Assembly (NCBI RefSeq): GCF_040718835.1
Contig: NZ_JBFEFG010000280.1
Location: 992,001 to 1,056,000, forward strand
Reading direction: 5' to 3'
DNA length: 64,000 nt
Origin: Bremerella sp. JC817
Lineage (GTDB): Bacteria; Planctomycetota; Planctomycetia; Pirellulales; Pirellulaceae
Shown piece after piece: positions 27,730 to 39,156 of the stretch. The notes beneath the pieces were generated by a model that saw nothing but the letters and a program-made list of their open reading frames with translations, ran no database searches and was not told the DNA's origin. The position numbers and the translations under genes are program-made. Position 1 is the first letter of the stretch. Each line of letters begins with the position of its first letter.

Positions 27730-28251
27730 ATGAGTGCCAAGCCCGGCCTGTTTCTCAAGAAGGCGAACGACGACCTTGTCTCGCATTGCAAATGTTCGCC
27801 GTCGGTCTGGATCGCCGGCCCAGGGCAGCTTGATTGTCCGTGGTGTGGTTGTGGTTGGCTTTTCATCTGTCCACAGTGCCGCCGGGCATTCACCTTTGCC
27901 GTGGCCGAGTCGTGTGACTTGACCTGGGAAGAACTGGCCTGGCACGACCTGAAGACTCGCTACTCCGAACCTCCGACAGACGAAGAAGTCGAAATGTGGA
28001 TCGACTGCATGAAGTCGGTCGTGGGTGATCTGGAAGAAGGGAAGCAGTACGTCTATCTCGATTTCTACGCCATCCCGGTCGACGCCGAGAACTTCGACTT
28101 CGACGGAATGTTCTCGCAGCACAAGCTGCTGTGGGTCCCCCAGGTCCAAGCCCTCACTAAGCCCGCCATCGTGGACGAAGTCTTATCGAACCCCGACTAC
28201 TGGCTCGACCGCCGCATCGACATCGACGACGAATACGACGTGCCGGGGTGA
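27730..28251 (+). CDS. Hypothetical protein with zinc-ribbon-like cysteines
   Basis: A 173-residue protein. Near the N-terminus, CKCSP and DCPWCGCGWLFICPQCRR supply seven cysteines arranged as CxC and CxxCxC...CxxC, which can hold one or two metal ions. The middle and end are acidic (DEEVEMWIDCMKS, DIDDEYD) and contain the tyrosine-rich YVYLDFYAIPVD. There is no signal peptide. I do not recognise the family. Confidence 0.7.
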   Translation: MSAKPGLFLKKANDDLVSHCKCSPSVWIAGPGQLDCPWCGCGWLFICPQCRRAFTFAVAESCDLTWEELAWHDLKTRYSEPPTDEEVEMWIDCMKSVVGDLEEGKQYVYLDFYAIPVDAENFDFDGMFSQHKLLWVPQVQALTKPAIVDEVLSNPDYWLDRRIDIDDEYDVPG

Positions 28252-28658
28252 GGGTGATTCAATCGCAACACGACCCTTGATTTGAAGCCGCGTGAAAATC
28301 CATCTCAGGCGAATTGAGTGTTGCGTGGATGGTATCTGTTTTGGGTGGGCGGGCGACTGTGAAGATTAGGTTCATTTTCAATCGCTGCAGTCTGGTGTCT
28401 CGTGGAGGGAAGGGGATTGTTGGGGGTTGGCTTGAAAGAGAATGCGAGTTTGCGGCGACCTTATTGCTGCGTTTGAGCAGCGATCTTGGTTGTTGCTTGT
28501 GTCGTCAGAAAATTTCGAAAAAACAGGGAAAGAGCGATAGGCGAAAGGTCGCTCGAAGTTGCTCCTTGTTGCGACGTGACTCCCTCGACTAGAGTGACGG
28601 GGACCGGTTCACTTGGTCCCACCCTCACCCGCGCGATTCTGTCCCTGGAGTCATCCCA
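28252..28658. other. Upstream region of the DUF1559 gene
   Basis: A 407-base gap. It contains a candidate promoter (28566-28595) and open frames without protein character. No RNA gene or repeat was seen. Confidence 0.45.
28566..28595 (+). promoter_or_regulatory. Candidate promoter of the DUF1559 gene
   Basis: TTGTTG (28566-28571) and TAGAGT (28590-28595) with an 18-base spacer, 64 bases before the ATG. The boxes match the consensus only in part. Confidence 0.3.
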
Positions 28659-29699
28659 ATGCGTAAGCGTTTCGGCTTTACTCTCGTCGAACTGTTAGTT
28701 GTGATCGCCATCATCGGCATTCTGATTGCCCTGTTGTTGCCGGCTGTTCAGCAGGCACGCGAGGCAGCTCGTCGGATGCAGTGCACCAACAATCTTAAGC
28801 AGCTGGCACTGGCGATGCACAACTATCACGACACGTTCCAGGCCTTGCCGGCGCGGGTTGGTGGTACGTTGTCGAACCAGCAGCGTTTGAGTGGTTGGAT
28901 CGGGCTGCTGCCGTTTCTGGAAGAGAAGCCGCTGTACGATCAAATCGCCAGTGGCAACGGCACCGCACCTCCATTTGGCATCAAGCCTTGGCAGGATTTC
29001 GCTCCGTTCAACGTGCAAGTTCAGAAGCTGCTGTGCCCGTCCGATTCGGCGGAAGGCATCGACCCGAACAAGTATGGCGGCAAGGGTAGCTCGAACTATG
29101 CGTTCAGCATTGGGGACTGTGCGCGTTATACGCTCGATCATCAGGCGTACGAATCGCGCGGCGTGTTCTCGTTCTACAAGTACTGCAATTTCAAAGACAT
29201 CACCGACGGCTTGAGTAACACGGTGCTGCTGGGCGAAAAGGCCTTGGGCACCGACCAGAAGAAGTTGATCGGCGGCATCGTCGTGACCGGCAGTCCGTGG
29301 GTGATCAATCAACAGGATGGTATCAATCCTGGCATCTGCCTCGCGATGCGTCCGCTTGGTGGCACGTACGACAACAGCGTTGCCTTCGCCGATTTCAACG
29401 GACGTCGCTGGACGGACGGGGCGGTCAACCTGCAGGGGTTTTGCACGATCCTTCCACCGAACGCTCCAAGCTGTTCGCGAAAGGCCAACGATTGGTCGGA
29501 AGGCATCATCTCGGCCTCCAGTTATCACCCAGGCGGAGCCAACGCGGCGATGAGCGATGGTTCAGTCGCCTTCATTCCTGAAACGATCGACACCGGTGAC
29601 CTTTCGCAAGTCGCACCAAGCAACGGCCCTTCGCCTTACGGTGTGTGGGGTGCGATGGGATCGAAGTCGGCGGGCGAGTTCGCCCAGGTTGCCAACTAA
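28659..29699 (+). CDS. DUF1559 prepilin-like protein
   Basis: A 346-residue protein. Residues 4-38 form a type IV pilin-like leader: RFGFTLVELLVVIAIIGILI with Gly6 before the cleavage site and Glu five residues after it, followed by VQQAREAARRMQCTNNLKQ. The C-terminal DUF1559 domain ends in the typical SYHPGGANAAMSDGSVAFI. Planctomycetes encode dozens of these; they are thought to be pseudopilin-like exported proteins, but no role is proven. The lipoprotein gene starts 109 bases later on the same strand and ends at a strong terminator, so the two form a transcription unit. Confidence 0.95.
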   Translation: MRKRFGFTLVELLVVIAIIGILIALLLPAVQQAREAARRMQCTNNLKQLALAMHNYHDTFQALPARVGGTLSNQQRLSGWIGLLPFLEEKPLYDQIASGNGTAPPFGIKPWQDFAPFNVQVQKLLCPSDSAEGIDPNKYGGKGSSNYAFSIGDCARYTLDHQAYESRGVFSFYKYCNFKDITDGLSNTVLLGEKALGTDQKKLIGGIVVTGSPWVINQQDGINPGICLAMRPLGGTYDNSVAFADFNGRRWTDGAVNLQGFCTILPPNAPSCSRKANDWSEGIISASSYHPGGANAAMSDGSVAFIPETIDTGDLSQVAPSNGPSPYGVWGAMGSKSAGEFAQVAN

Positions 29700-29808
29700 G
29701 GTGGCTGCCTGAAAAGCCTCAGTGAATCGTAAGTCGGCCAGCGAACGTGCGGTCGACTTGCCCCACGAACTCACTTTCTTTCTGGTCGACTTGATGGAAC
29801 CACGCCCC

Positions 29809-30279
29809 ATGCTGACGTCACTTCGCTTTGTTTTGCTTTGTCTTATCATGCTCTCCTTGGCGGGCTGCGCGGCAGAACCGCTGCTGGAAGGTGCTGCCAA
29901 AACGACGGTCTCGGTGACACTCGATGGTCAGCCGGTCGAAGATGCCGCAGTCGTTTTCACGCCGGTCGGTGGAGGCCGTTCCGGCGTCGGGCGAACCGAT
30001 GCCCAAGGGATCGCCAAGATGGGCACTTCCAACTACGCCGACGGGGTTTTCCCAGGCGAATACAAGATTGTGGTCGTTAAATCGATCGACGATCCCAGCA
30101 GTGCACCGTCGCCTGCCGAGGATCAGCACGAAGTGCAAGGACGCGGCCGGCCGGTGTATGCCAAGCAGTTGTACCTGGTCCCGGAAAAGTACATCAGCAC
30201 CAGCACGTCGGGGCTCAGCACCATCGTCGAGGCGGGCGTCGAGAACGAAGTAACGCTCGACCTGACCAGCGACCAATAA
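29809..30279 (+). CDS. Lipoprotein with carboxypeptidase-regulatory-like beta domain
   Basis: A 156-residue lipoprotein. MLTSLRFVLLCLIMLSLAGCAAE is a signal peptide with lipobox LAGC. The following VSVTLDGQPVEDAAVVFTPVGGGRSGVGRTDAQGIAKM is typical of the transthyretin- or CarboxypepD_reg-like beta sandwich that often follows DUF1559 genes in planctomycetes. An in-frame ATG at 29794 and a GTG at 29722 are possible earlier starts; 29809 gives the cleanest signal peptide. It is probably anchored to a membrane and co-expressed with the prepilin-like gene. Function unknown. Confidence 0.82.
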   Translation: MLTSLRFVLLCLIMLSLAGCAAEPLLEGAAKTTVSVTLDGQPVEDAAVVFTPVGGGRSGVGRTDAQGIAKMGTSNYADGVFPGEYKIVVVKSIDDPSSAPSPAEDQHEVQGRGRPVYAKQLYLVPEKYISTSTSGLSTIVEAGVENEVTLDLTSDQ

Positions 30280-30325
30280 CGGATCGCGTCGCCCGCTTGC
30301 GTGTCGCGAGCAAACACCGCGCATG

Positions 30326-30364
30326 AAAAAGGCCTGACTTGCCGTGGCGAGTCAGGCCTTTTTT
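30326..30364 (+). terminator. Strong bidirectional terminator
   Basis: AAAAAGGCCTGACT (30326-30339) pairs with AGTCAGGCCTTTTT (30350-30363). It lies between the convergent lipoprotein and oxidoreductase genes, and A and T runs serve both strands. Confidence 0.92.
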
Positions 30365-30390
30365 CTGCTTCTTGGAGGGTAGGGCGAAGG

Positions 30391-31398
30391 TTACTCGACC
30401 AGCATGTGGCTGATCGCTTCCCAGCGGCCGCTGCGTTCGCTGCGGAAGACCGCTTCGATCACTTCCATGTTGGCTACCGCATCCGAGATTGGCGTGGGGA
30501 CCTCGGTGTCTTCCAGGATCGCCTGGGACATCAGGTCGCCTTGGACCGTGTACTGGTCGGCGGTCGGGACTTCAATCTCGGTGATCTCTTCCCCTTGCTG
30601 ATGCCACAAGATGCAGGGCTTGTCGGGCGGAGCGTTGAACGGAATCTGGATTTCGACGCGTCCTTCGGTTCCGTGGATATGCACGCGCTGGTAAGGAGCG
30701 AGCTTCGTTCCGCAGGTGAACGTGCTCATAATGCCGCCGAAGTCGATCATCACCGAAGCGACAACGTCGGTCTTGAACTCTTCGTCGCGGGTCACCGAGG
30801 CGATCACCTTTTCCGGTTCCCCCTCCAGGATGAAGCGTGATAACGAAATCGGATAGCACCCGATATCCATCATGCCGCCGCCACCCCATTCGGCGTTGTT
30901 GCGGATGTCGCCAGGGTTGTTATTGAAGTAAGAGAAAAAGCTCTGGATGCTGACCGGCGTGCCGATGCCACCGTTGCGAACGATTTCGCGAGCCTTCTGC
31001 CACTGCGGATGGTGCCGGTACATGAACGCTTCCATCACCTTCAGGTTTGGGTGCTGGTGGGCGATGTCGGCCAGTTGGCGGGCCTCTTCGACGTTCAATC
31101 CGATCGGCTTTTCACACAAAACGTGCTTACCAGCGTGGATCGCCTTGATGGCCCATGGCACGTGCATATGATTCGGCAGCGGGATGTAGACCGCGTCGAT
31201 GTTCGGGTCTTCCAGCAGTTCTTCGTACGAGCCGTAAGCATTCGGGATGTGCAGCTTGTCCGCAACCGTGCGGGCGTTGTCGAGCGAGCGCGAGGCAATC
31301 CCGGTAACTTCGCAATAGGTTCCGCGCTGCATGCCGGGAATAACCTTCACGGTACCGATTTTCGCGGTGCTCAGCACACCCCAACGAACTTTACTCAT
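30391..31398 (-). CDS. Gfo/Idh/MocA family oxidoreductase
   Basis: A 335-residue dehydrogenase. It starts MSKVRWGVLSTAKIGT; the GxLSTAxIG fingerprint is that of the trans-1,2-dihydrobenzene-diol/glucose-fructose-type branch. The EKP motif is in HVLCEKPIGLN, and WGGGGMMDIGCYPISLSRF gives the conserved G..DIGCY catalytic block. There is no signal peptide, so it is cytoplasmic. Substrate unknown. Confidence 0.93.
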   Translation of the reverse strand: MSKVRWGVLSTAKIGTVKVIPGMQRGTYCEVTGIASRSLDNARTVADKLHIPNAYGSYEELLEDPNIDAVYIPLPNHMHVPWAIKAIHAGKHVLCEKPIGLNVEEARQLADIAHQHPNLKVMEAFMYRHHPQWQKAREIVRNGGIGTPVSIQSFFSYFNNNPGDIRNNAEWGGGGMMDIGCYPISLSRFILEGEPEKVIASVTRDEEFKTDVVASVMIDFGGIMSTFTCGTKLAPYQRVHIHGTEGRVEIQIPFNAPPDKPCILWHQQGEEITEIEVPTADQYTVQGDLMSQAILEDTEVPTPISDAVANMEVIEAVFRSERSGRWEAISHMLVE

Positions 31399-31575
31399 CG
31401 GGCCTGTTCCTATCTGTTATGCAATGATGTGTGGGGAGACGAGATTTGGGATCTGGCAGGGTCAATTTCAGTGTAACGAGAGCCTCGCAAAAGACCCAGC
31501 GACAATGAAATATTGCGATAAAAAATCCTATAAACATCCTAGGATAAAGGCAATATTTGAGAAATTTGATGCCAG

Positions 31576-32781
31576 CTATTGAGATTTATTCCAGTAGATC
31601 TTCACGTTATGCGTTTGGCGTCCAACCGCGACGATATCGGCCCGATTGTCTCCGTCCAGGTCGGCTACGGCCAGGTCCTCGATGGCAACCGCACCTGGGT
31701 CGATAACATACCGCTTGAACGAAGTCCCATCTGCCGCTGTCGGATCAAAAATTCTGAGACCGCGACGCGAGCTATCAGGCTGATCGTCCCGAACGCCAAT
31801 CACCAGTTCTTCGTCCGCATCCCCATCAATATTGGCACACCAGACCGCATGACCCCAGCGAAGCTGGTCGTCCAGGACCTGGCGATGCCAAAGGCTACGA
31901 ATCGGCTGGCCTTTCTCTTTCGTGTAGACAACCACCTGATTGCCGTGCCAAGGCTCGATCGTGGCGATATAGCGATCGCCGTTGGCCAGTTTACCAACCT
32001 TCACCTCGCTGGCACCGCGGCTGGGGCTCGAAATCTGGTCGCCGGAGCCGAGCTGGGTTTTCTTCCAGGTCCCGTCCTCTTGCAGCTCATGAAGATGGAC
32101 ACCTTCGTAGCTGGCCGAAATGATGTCGGTTTTGCCGTTGCCGGTGAAGTCGATCGGCAGGAAGTTGTGCATCACGTGCAGCGAGTTATCGATCATGTGG
32201 ACTGGCCACGGATCGGTCTGCGGCTTCTCGGGGATTTCGAGAGCAAGCAGGCGAACCGGCTGCTCGGCGAAGTGCGGCGCGGTCGTGTTGGGGCCGAACA
32301 GAGGGCCGACGATCAGCTCAGGGCGTTCGTCGCCGATTACATTCGCAAACTTGATGCGATGTGTGCTGTGCTCGGTGCGGATCGGATACACGTTCCAGTG
32401 CTGGTCCTGGCTCCCGCTAGAGGTGATCCACTGGATGGTGCCACGCTCCGTTTTGCCACCTCCCCAGCCGGCTGCGACCGCGAAATCGAGCTTGCCGTCG
32501 CCATCGATATCGGCCGGAGCGAACGCCACGTTGTCGGCGTTGGTTTGGCCTGGGCCCAGGATCTGGTGCTCGGTCCAGGTTGGGTTTTCGAGCCAAACGA
32601 TGCGCTGCTGATCGACGATGCAGATGTCGAGCTTGTCGTCGCCATTCATGTCGATCAGTCGAACCGCATAGCCGACGCCAAGCTCGGTATCGAGTTGCTG
32701 CGGTTCAAACTGGATCTCGCCCGCGAAGCTGTTGCCGGCGAGCAAAACTAGACAGGTGAAACAGGCAAGTGCGTTCCGCAT
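31576..32781 (-). CDS. Secreted FG-GAP/VCBS-repeat propeller protein
   Basis: A 401-residue protein with a signal peptide (MRNALACFTCLVLLAGNSFA). Repeated calcium-binding-like segments DxNGDDKLDI, ADIDGDGKLDFAVA, DFTGNGKTDIISA, NIDGDADEELVIG and DLDGDNRADIVAV mark an FG-GAP/VCBS beta-propeller. The true start at 32781 is followed by the signal peptide; the longer frame up to 32949 runs into the VOC gene. It lies downstream of the VOC and oxidoreductase genes on the same strand. Such proteins are often surface-bound in planctomycetes. Confidence 0.85.
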   Translation of the reverse strand: MRNALACFTCLVLLAGNSFAGEIQFEPQQLDTELGVGYAVRLIDMNGDDKLDICIVDQQRIVWLENPTWTEHQILGPGQTNADNVAFAPADIDGDGKLDFAVAAGWGGGKTERGTIQWITSSGSQDQHWNVYPIRTEHSTHRIKFANVIGDERPELIVGPLFGPNTTAPHFAEQPVRLLALEIPEKPQTDPWPVHMIDNSLHVMHNFLPIDFTGNGKTDIISASYEGVHLHELQEDGTWKKTQLGSGDQISSPSRGASEVKVGKLANGDRYIATIEPWHGNQVVVYTKEKGQPIRSLWHRQVLDDQLRWGHAVWCANIDGDADEELVIGVRDDQPDSSRRGLRIFDPTAADGTSFKRYVIDPGAVAIEDLAVADLDGDNRADIVAVGRQTHNVKIYWNKSQ

Positions 32782-32879
32782 GATGCGTTCTCGTTGAAGG
32801 CGAGGAAGTTGGGTTGGCCACGAGGGGTACTTCATCGTACCGCAACGGTTGCCTGGTTTCACCGAAAACTTCCGGCACG

Positions 32880-33269
32880 CTACGTCAGCAGCTTCTCGAC
32901 GCGGGTGACCAGTTGCAGCGTCAATCCCCATGGGTCGCGGAGGAAGCAAACCAGGTCGCCGTTAGGCTGGGTGTTGATGGGGCCTTCTGCCTTGGCACCT
33001 GCTTCGATCAGACGGGTTCGATCTGACTCGATGTCGTCGCTGACGAAGGCGAGGTGGAAGTGGGCTGGCGGTACGGCCGATTGATCAGGCACGTCGAACT
33101 GCTCGTTGTGATAGATCTCGATCAGCATCTGCCCGCCGTCATCGGCCAGAAAGTGGGCGAAGGGTGGCTGCTTGCTGCCGCGCTGAATGGTCATGCCCAA
33201 GTGCACGACGTACCAGCGAGCCATCGCGACCGGGTCGGCAACTTGAAGGGCGAAGTGTTCGATTTTCAT
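32880..33269 (-). CDS. VOC (glyoxalase/bleomycin-resistance fold) protein
   Basis: A 129-residue single VOC domain. It starts MKIEHFALQVADPVAMARWY, and FLRDPWGLTLQLV at the end is the classical VOC element carrying a metal ligand. Possible ligands are His5, a central Glu (MLIEIYHNE) and the C-terminal Gln. The enzyme could be a lactoylglutathione-lyase-like isomerase, a dioxygenase or a resistance protein; the reaction cannot be told from sequence. Confidence 0.87.
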   Translation of the reverse strand: MKIEHFALQVADPVAMARWYVVHLGMTIQRGSKQPPFAHFLADDGGQMLIEIYHNEQFDVPDQSAVPPAHFHLAFVSDDIESDRTRLIEAGAKAEGPINTQPNGDLVCFLRDPWGLTLQLVTRVEKLLT

Positions 33270-33298
33270 GGCGATATCTGCGGTGGGAGGGTAGCGAT

Positions 33299-33332
33299 AA
33301 AAAAGGCCGCTGCCTGATTGCCAGACAGCGGC
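33299..33332 (-). terminator. Terminator of the oxidoreductase gene at 33362
   Basis: GCCGCTG (33306-33312) pairs with CAGCGGC (33326-33332); the A run at 33299-33304 is the U tract of the minus-strand transcript. Confidence 0.82.
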
Positions 33333-33361
33333 TCTTGAATTTCAACAAACCGGGCAGTCGA

Positions 33362-34558
33362 TTAACGACGGGCCGCTTCGTGCTTCAGTGGCAACCAGGC
33401 GCCATCTTGCTGGCTGCTGGCGACACACTGCTGAATGAAGTACATCCCTTCGACACCATCGTGGATGTTCGGGTAGATGGTGTCCTTCTTCTCGAAGTCC
33501 TTGCCGGTCGCACGCAGGGCCATCGCATCGTAGGCAGCGCGATAGACGTTGGCGAAGGCTTCGAAGAAACCTTCTGGGTGACCCGAAGGAATGCGGCACG
33601 AAGCGTCGGCCAAGGGCTTCATGAACGAAGCACCTGGGGCACGGGTATAGATCTTGTGAGGCTCGCCATTCTGACGAACGATCATTTCGTTCGGGTTCTC
33701 TTGACGCCAGCTCAGGGCCGCCTTGGTGCCGTCGATTTCGATCGACAGATCGTTCTCGCGACCATGGCTGATCTGCGAAGCGGTCAGCGTGCAGAGGGCA
33801 CCATTTTCGTAACGAATGACGGTGGTACCGTAGTCATCCAAGCGACGGCCTTCGACGAACGTGGCCAGGTTGGTGCTGACCTTGTCCGGCAGCAAACCGG
33901 TCATGAAGCGGCCGAGGTTGTAGGCGTGGGTACCGATGTCGCCATAAGCACCAGCGGCGCCGCTCTTGGCTGGGTCGCTACGCCAGGCGGCTTGCTTCTG
34001 TTCGGTGTCTTCCAGCTTGGTTCGCAGCCAGCCCTGGATGTACTGAACGCGGATCGCGTTGATCTCGCCCAGGTCACCATTGAGGATCATCTCGCGAGCC
34101 TGGCGAACCAGCGGATAGCCGGTGTAGTTGTGCGTGACGGCGAAGACGGCGCCCGACTTCTGCACGGTTTCGTACAGCTCTTCGGCCTGGGCTAAGTCCA
34201 AGGTCATCGGCTTGTCACACATCACGTTGAAACCCGCTTCCAAGGCAGCCTTGGCGACTGGGAAGTGCATGTGGTTCGGCGTGGCGACCGAGACGAAGTC
34301 GATCCGCTGATCTTCGGGCAGAGCGAGTTCTTTTTCGATCAGTTCCTGGTAGCTGGTGTAAGCGCGAGCTTCAGGAATGTCGTAGTCAGGAGCGGAAGCC
34401 TTGGCACGTTCCGGATTCGAGCTGAGGGCACCGGCGACCAGGGCGGCGCGGTTGTCCAGCACGGCGGCGGTGGCATGCACGCGGCCGATAAAGGCGCCAG
34501 AGCCACCACCGACAAGGGCCATGCGAAGTTTTCGATTCAAGTCACCGTTGGTAGCCAT
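33362..34558 (-). CDS. Gfo/Idh/MocA family oxidoreductase
   Basis: A 398-residue dehydrogenase of the longer planctomycete type. [24 protein letters not shown] is the Rossmann start, [11 protein letters not shown] the EKP-like motif (Asp replaces Glu) and [15 protein letters not shown] the catalytic block with Asp/His. The C-terminus [23 protein letters not shown] is usual for this branch. It has no signal peptide and is cytoplasmic. It is third of its family in the window. Confidence 0.92.
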   Translation of the reverse strand: MATNGDLNRKLRMALVGGGSGAFIGRVHATAAVLDNRAALVAGALSSNPERAKASAPDYDIPEARAYTSYQELIEKELALPEDQRIDFVSVATPNHMHFPVAKAALEAGFNVMCDKPMTLDLAQAEELYETVQKSGAVFAVTHNYTGYPLVRQAREMILNGDLGEINAIRVQYIQGWLRTKLEDTEQKQAAWRSDPAKSGAAGAYGDIGTHAYNLGRFMTGLLPDKVSTNLATFVEGRRLDDYGTTVIRYENGALCTLTASQISHGRENDLSIEIDGTKAALSWRQENPNEMIVRQNGEPHKIYTRAPGASFMKPLADASCRIPSGHPEGFFEAFANVYRAAYDAMALRATGKDFEKKDTIYPNIHDGVEGMYFIQQCVASSQQDGAWLPLKHEAARR

Positions 34559-34634
34559 GGGGGCACGCTCCTCACAGAATGGGATGGGCTAAGCTTCGAG
34601 GTTAATCCGATAGGGAACGCTTGTTTTAACACAC

Positions 34635-35363
34635 CTACGAGGGCGTGTCATTCAGGCGTCCCGGGCCCCCCTCGCTGTGGAACGATTCGCAGACGTCGTT
34701 ATCACTTAGCAGCATCATTCCCCAGGCGGCCAAGCCCAGCGGCAGAACCAGGCACATCGCTGGATAGGTGAAGGGGATCATCGCCAGAATCATGCCGGTC
34801 CGTGCCGTCGAATAGCTACGGAACAAGCGGACTTCGTTCAACGCGAACAGCGTGACGATCTGAGCCCCCAGAATCACGATCGACCCGCACAAGGCAGCGA
34901 TTCGTCCCAGGTTGTCCGAGGATTCGTCGATCAGGCGAATCAGCTGCATGGTCACGCTCAGGCCATTGAAGATCAAGAAGAGAAGGCCAATCGCGACCAG
35001 CACGATCGACAGCGTCGCCAAGGTCGAGCGCCGACGGCGGAGCATCGCTTGCCGCATCTCGACGGTATCGACCGGGGGCTCGGCGTGAGGCAGGGCGACA
35101 GGGTCGGCAGCGAAGGGATTGCTGCCGACGGCCGGCCCCGATTCAGAAGGTTCCCACCGCGATTCGGTCTTGCCGCTGATTCCCAGCGGATCGTCGGCAT
35201 CTTCCAGCGGAGCGACCTGGTCGGGATCGATCAGTTGCACGCTGCCACTGAAGGGGACCTTGCAGATCGAATAGCACCCAGGGCAACGGGTTTTCTTGCC
35301 TTCCGATCCATCCGGGACATGGATGATCTTTCGGCAGATACCACATTGAAAACTGAGAGCCAT
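34635..35363 (-). CDS. Zinc-ribbon membrane protein, paralog 1 of 3
   Basis: A 242-residue protein. The N-terminal treble-cysteine element FQCGICRKIIHVPDGSEGKKTRCPGC (two CxxC pairs) is a zinc ribbon of the MJ0042 type. A Pro/Asp-rich linker (about 55-100) follows, then four hydrophobic helices (about 115-135, 155-178, 185-205 and 208-225). The ribbon probably faces the cytoplasm. It stands in tandem with two similar genes on the same strand (35397-36131 and 36183-36875). Function unknown. Confidence 0.78.
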   Translation of the reverse strand: MALSFQCGICRKIIHVPDGSEGKKTRCPGCYSICKVPFSGSVQLIDPDQVAPLEDADDPLGISGKTESRWEPSESGPAVGSNPFAADPVALPHAEPPVDTVEMRQAMLRRRRSTLATLSIVLVAIGLLFLIFNGLSVTMQLIRLIDESSDNLGRIAALCGSIVILGAQIVTLFALNEVRLFRSYSTARTGMILAMIPFTYPAMCLVLPLGLAAWGMMLLSDNDVCESFHSEGGPGRLNDTPS

Positions 35364-35396
35364 ACCGGTTCGTTCCGCTTCGATCGTTTAAGAGGC

Positions 35397-36131
35397 TTAA
35401 GGGAGGCGGAAGGCGGCCTTCACCGACTCGTTGCACATCACGACGATTCCCCAGATACCAAACGCCATCGCCAGGATACAGCCGCAACCGCCCGAGAACG
35501 GCGTCAGCGACAGCACGAACCCACACATCACCAGGCCATAAGTGCGGACCTGCATCGCGCGGACCATCGCCACGCACGTAAACAAGCTGAGCAGCGTTGG
35601 CAGGCCGAACATGATGCACAGCACCACGTATACGCCAACGCGTTCTTCCGGGTCGTTGATGCCGGCATCGTTCTCGACTTGCATCATCGAGGCGATCCAC
35701 CAGACGATGTTCAGCAGCAGGCCCAGCACAGTCGAGACCAGCACGCCGATCGCTGGGCCAATCAGTTGGGCGCGAGCTGCCGATCGCGTGGCGGCTTGTT
35801 GGCCGTAAGCGTGGGAGTGGCTCGACGGGGAAGCGTAAGGATTGCGGGCAGGCGGTCCGAAAGGATCGTTCGTTTCGCCGAATGGATTGGAAGGAGCCGC
35901 GCCGCCGGTTGGCGACTTATCCTTTTCACTGCTGAGTGAATCCCACAGCGAGTCGCTTTTCTCGGACGAAGGCTCCGGCTTAGGTGGCGAGGCAGGGGGC
36001 AGTCCGCCTGCCGGAGCGTTGGGAATGACTTGGATTTCCTGGCACTGCGGGCACTTGGTCTTTTTTCCTTCGGTTCCGTCAGGAACGCGGATCGTACGCT
36101 GGCATTTGGAACAGGAAAAATCAATCGACAT
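35397..36131 (-). CDS. Zinc-ribbon membrane protein, paralog 2 of 3
   Basis: A 244-residue relative of its neighbours: ribbon FSCSKCQRTIRVPDGTEGKKTKCPQC, a Pro/Ser-rich linker (about 40-110) that names no domain, then hydrophobic helices from about 120 onward. The linker has the NPFGETNDPFGPPARNPYASP motif, as in the third paralog (NPYAEES, NPYAAPQ). The gene stands 33 bases from the first paralog and 51 from the third, so they are probably co-transcribed. Confidence 0.8.
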   Translation of the reverse strand: MSIDFSCSKCQRTIRVPDGTEGKKTKCPQCQEIQVIPNAPAGGLPPASPPKPEPSSEKSDSLWDSLSSEKDKSPTGGAAPSNPFGETNDPFGPPARNPYASPSSHSHAYGQQAATRSAARAQLIGPAIGVLVSTVLGLLLNIVWWIASMMQVENDAGINDPEERVGVYVVLCIMFGLPTLLSLFTCVAMVRAMQVRTYGLVMCGFVLSLTPFSGGCGCILAMAFGIWGIVVMCNESVKAAFRLP

Positions 36132-36182
36132 GGAAGCGAGCCCTTAGGTGCGAATTTGCCCACAGCGAGAACCTTTGTCCCG

Positions 36183-36875
36183 CTATCCGTTGAATTGCCT
36201 CTGAATACTGTTATCGGCCAGAAGCATCATTCCCCAAATGCTAATCGGTAGCGACACCACAAAACAACACGAGCAGGGAAGGGCGGCAATAATGAAGCCG
36301 GCCCATGCCAGGCCATAATTTTTGAGGTCGCGGGCCTGCAACAGTCCAAAACAACCGAACCCTTGCAGCCCAACCGCGAAGCCAAACGTGATCGCATAGG
36401 TGGCCAACGCGACGACGGTGTTGGCGCCCTGGGCTCCTTGGCCGTTGACCTGGATGACCATGGTGATCAGCGAGATGATATTGAACACGATCCCCAGCGC
36501 CAGCAGTCCCAGGCAAGTCAGGATCGGCGTTTGGAGCTTGCTCATCGCTTCCATGCGTGCCGAATTGGCGGCCGCCGTATTGCCTGGCGTTTGCGGAGCG
36601 GCATACGGATTATCGTGAGCCTGACTCGATTCTTCGGCGTAAGGATTGCGCGAAACGTTCTGGTTGGGGGGCGACATCGGCTGGAAGACATCGTCCAGCG
36701 GAGAACTTTTCGGCGGGGCAGGCTCTTCCAGCGAGTCTTTTAGCTTCAATTCGTCCGCTTCCGACGGAACCGGCTGGATTGCGTGGCACTTGGGGCACTT
36801 GGTCCGCTTGCCTTCGTTTCCGTCGGGAACACGAATCCTGTTTTTGCAGACAGCGCAATCGAAGTCGATCGGCAT
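36183..36875 (-). CDS. Zinc-ribbon membrane protein, paralog 3 of 3
   Basis: A 230-residue protein: MPIDFDCAVCKNRIRVPDGNEGKRTKCPKC ribbon, acidic linker with NPYA motifs (about 60-110), then four helices. The ATG at 36875 is preferred to the in-frame TTG at 36899 because it aligns with the starts of the two paralogs. It is the first gene of the trio to be transcribed and is divergent from the helicase gene. Confidence 0.8.
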   Translation of the reverse strand: MPIDFDCAVCKNRIRVPDGNEGKRTKCPKCHAIQPVPSEADELKLKDSLEEPAPPKSSPLDDVFQPMSPPNQNVSRNPYAEESSQAHDNPYAAPQTPGNTAAANSARMEAMSKLQTPILTCLGLLALGIVFNIISLITMVIQVNGQGAQGANTVVALATYAITFGFAVGLQGFGCFGLLQARDLKNYGLAWAGFIIAALPCSCCFVVSLPISIWGMMLLADNSIQRQFNG

Positions 36876-37076
36876 CGGGATATAGCTTTCTGGAAGCAAG
36901 CGGAGTGGAGATAAGCATGTCGCCAGACGACGCTGAACCAGTCTATTCCAATTTTTGCGGCTCCTCCAGCTTAGCGGCCCGACTTTTCCGCTTGTGGTGG
37001 GCAGTCAGCCCGAATCCCGATAGAGTGAAGGATCGGGCAAAACGGCAAACGGTCACAATCAGTCAAGCAAACACGG

Positions 37077-39101
<2,025 letters not shown>

Positions 39102-39156
39102 GACAATTCGCTATGGATTGATTGTTTTCGAGCCGAGTCCGGGTGCGGTGAGTCCA

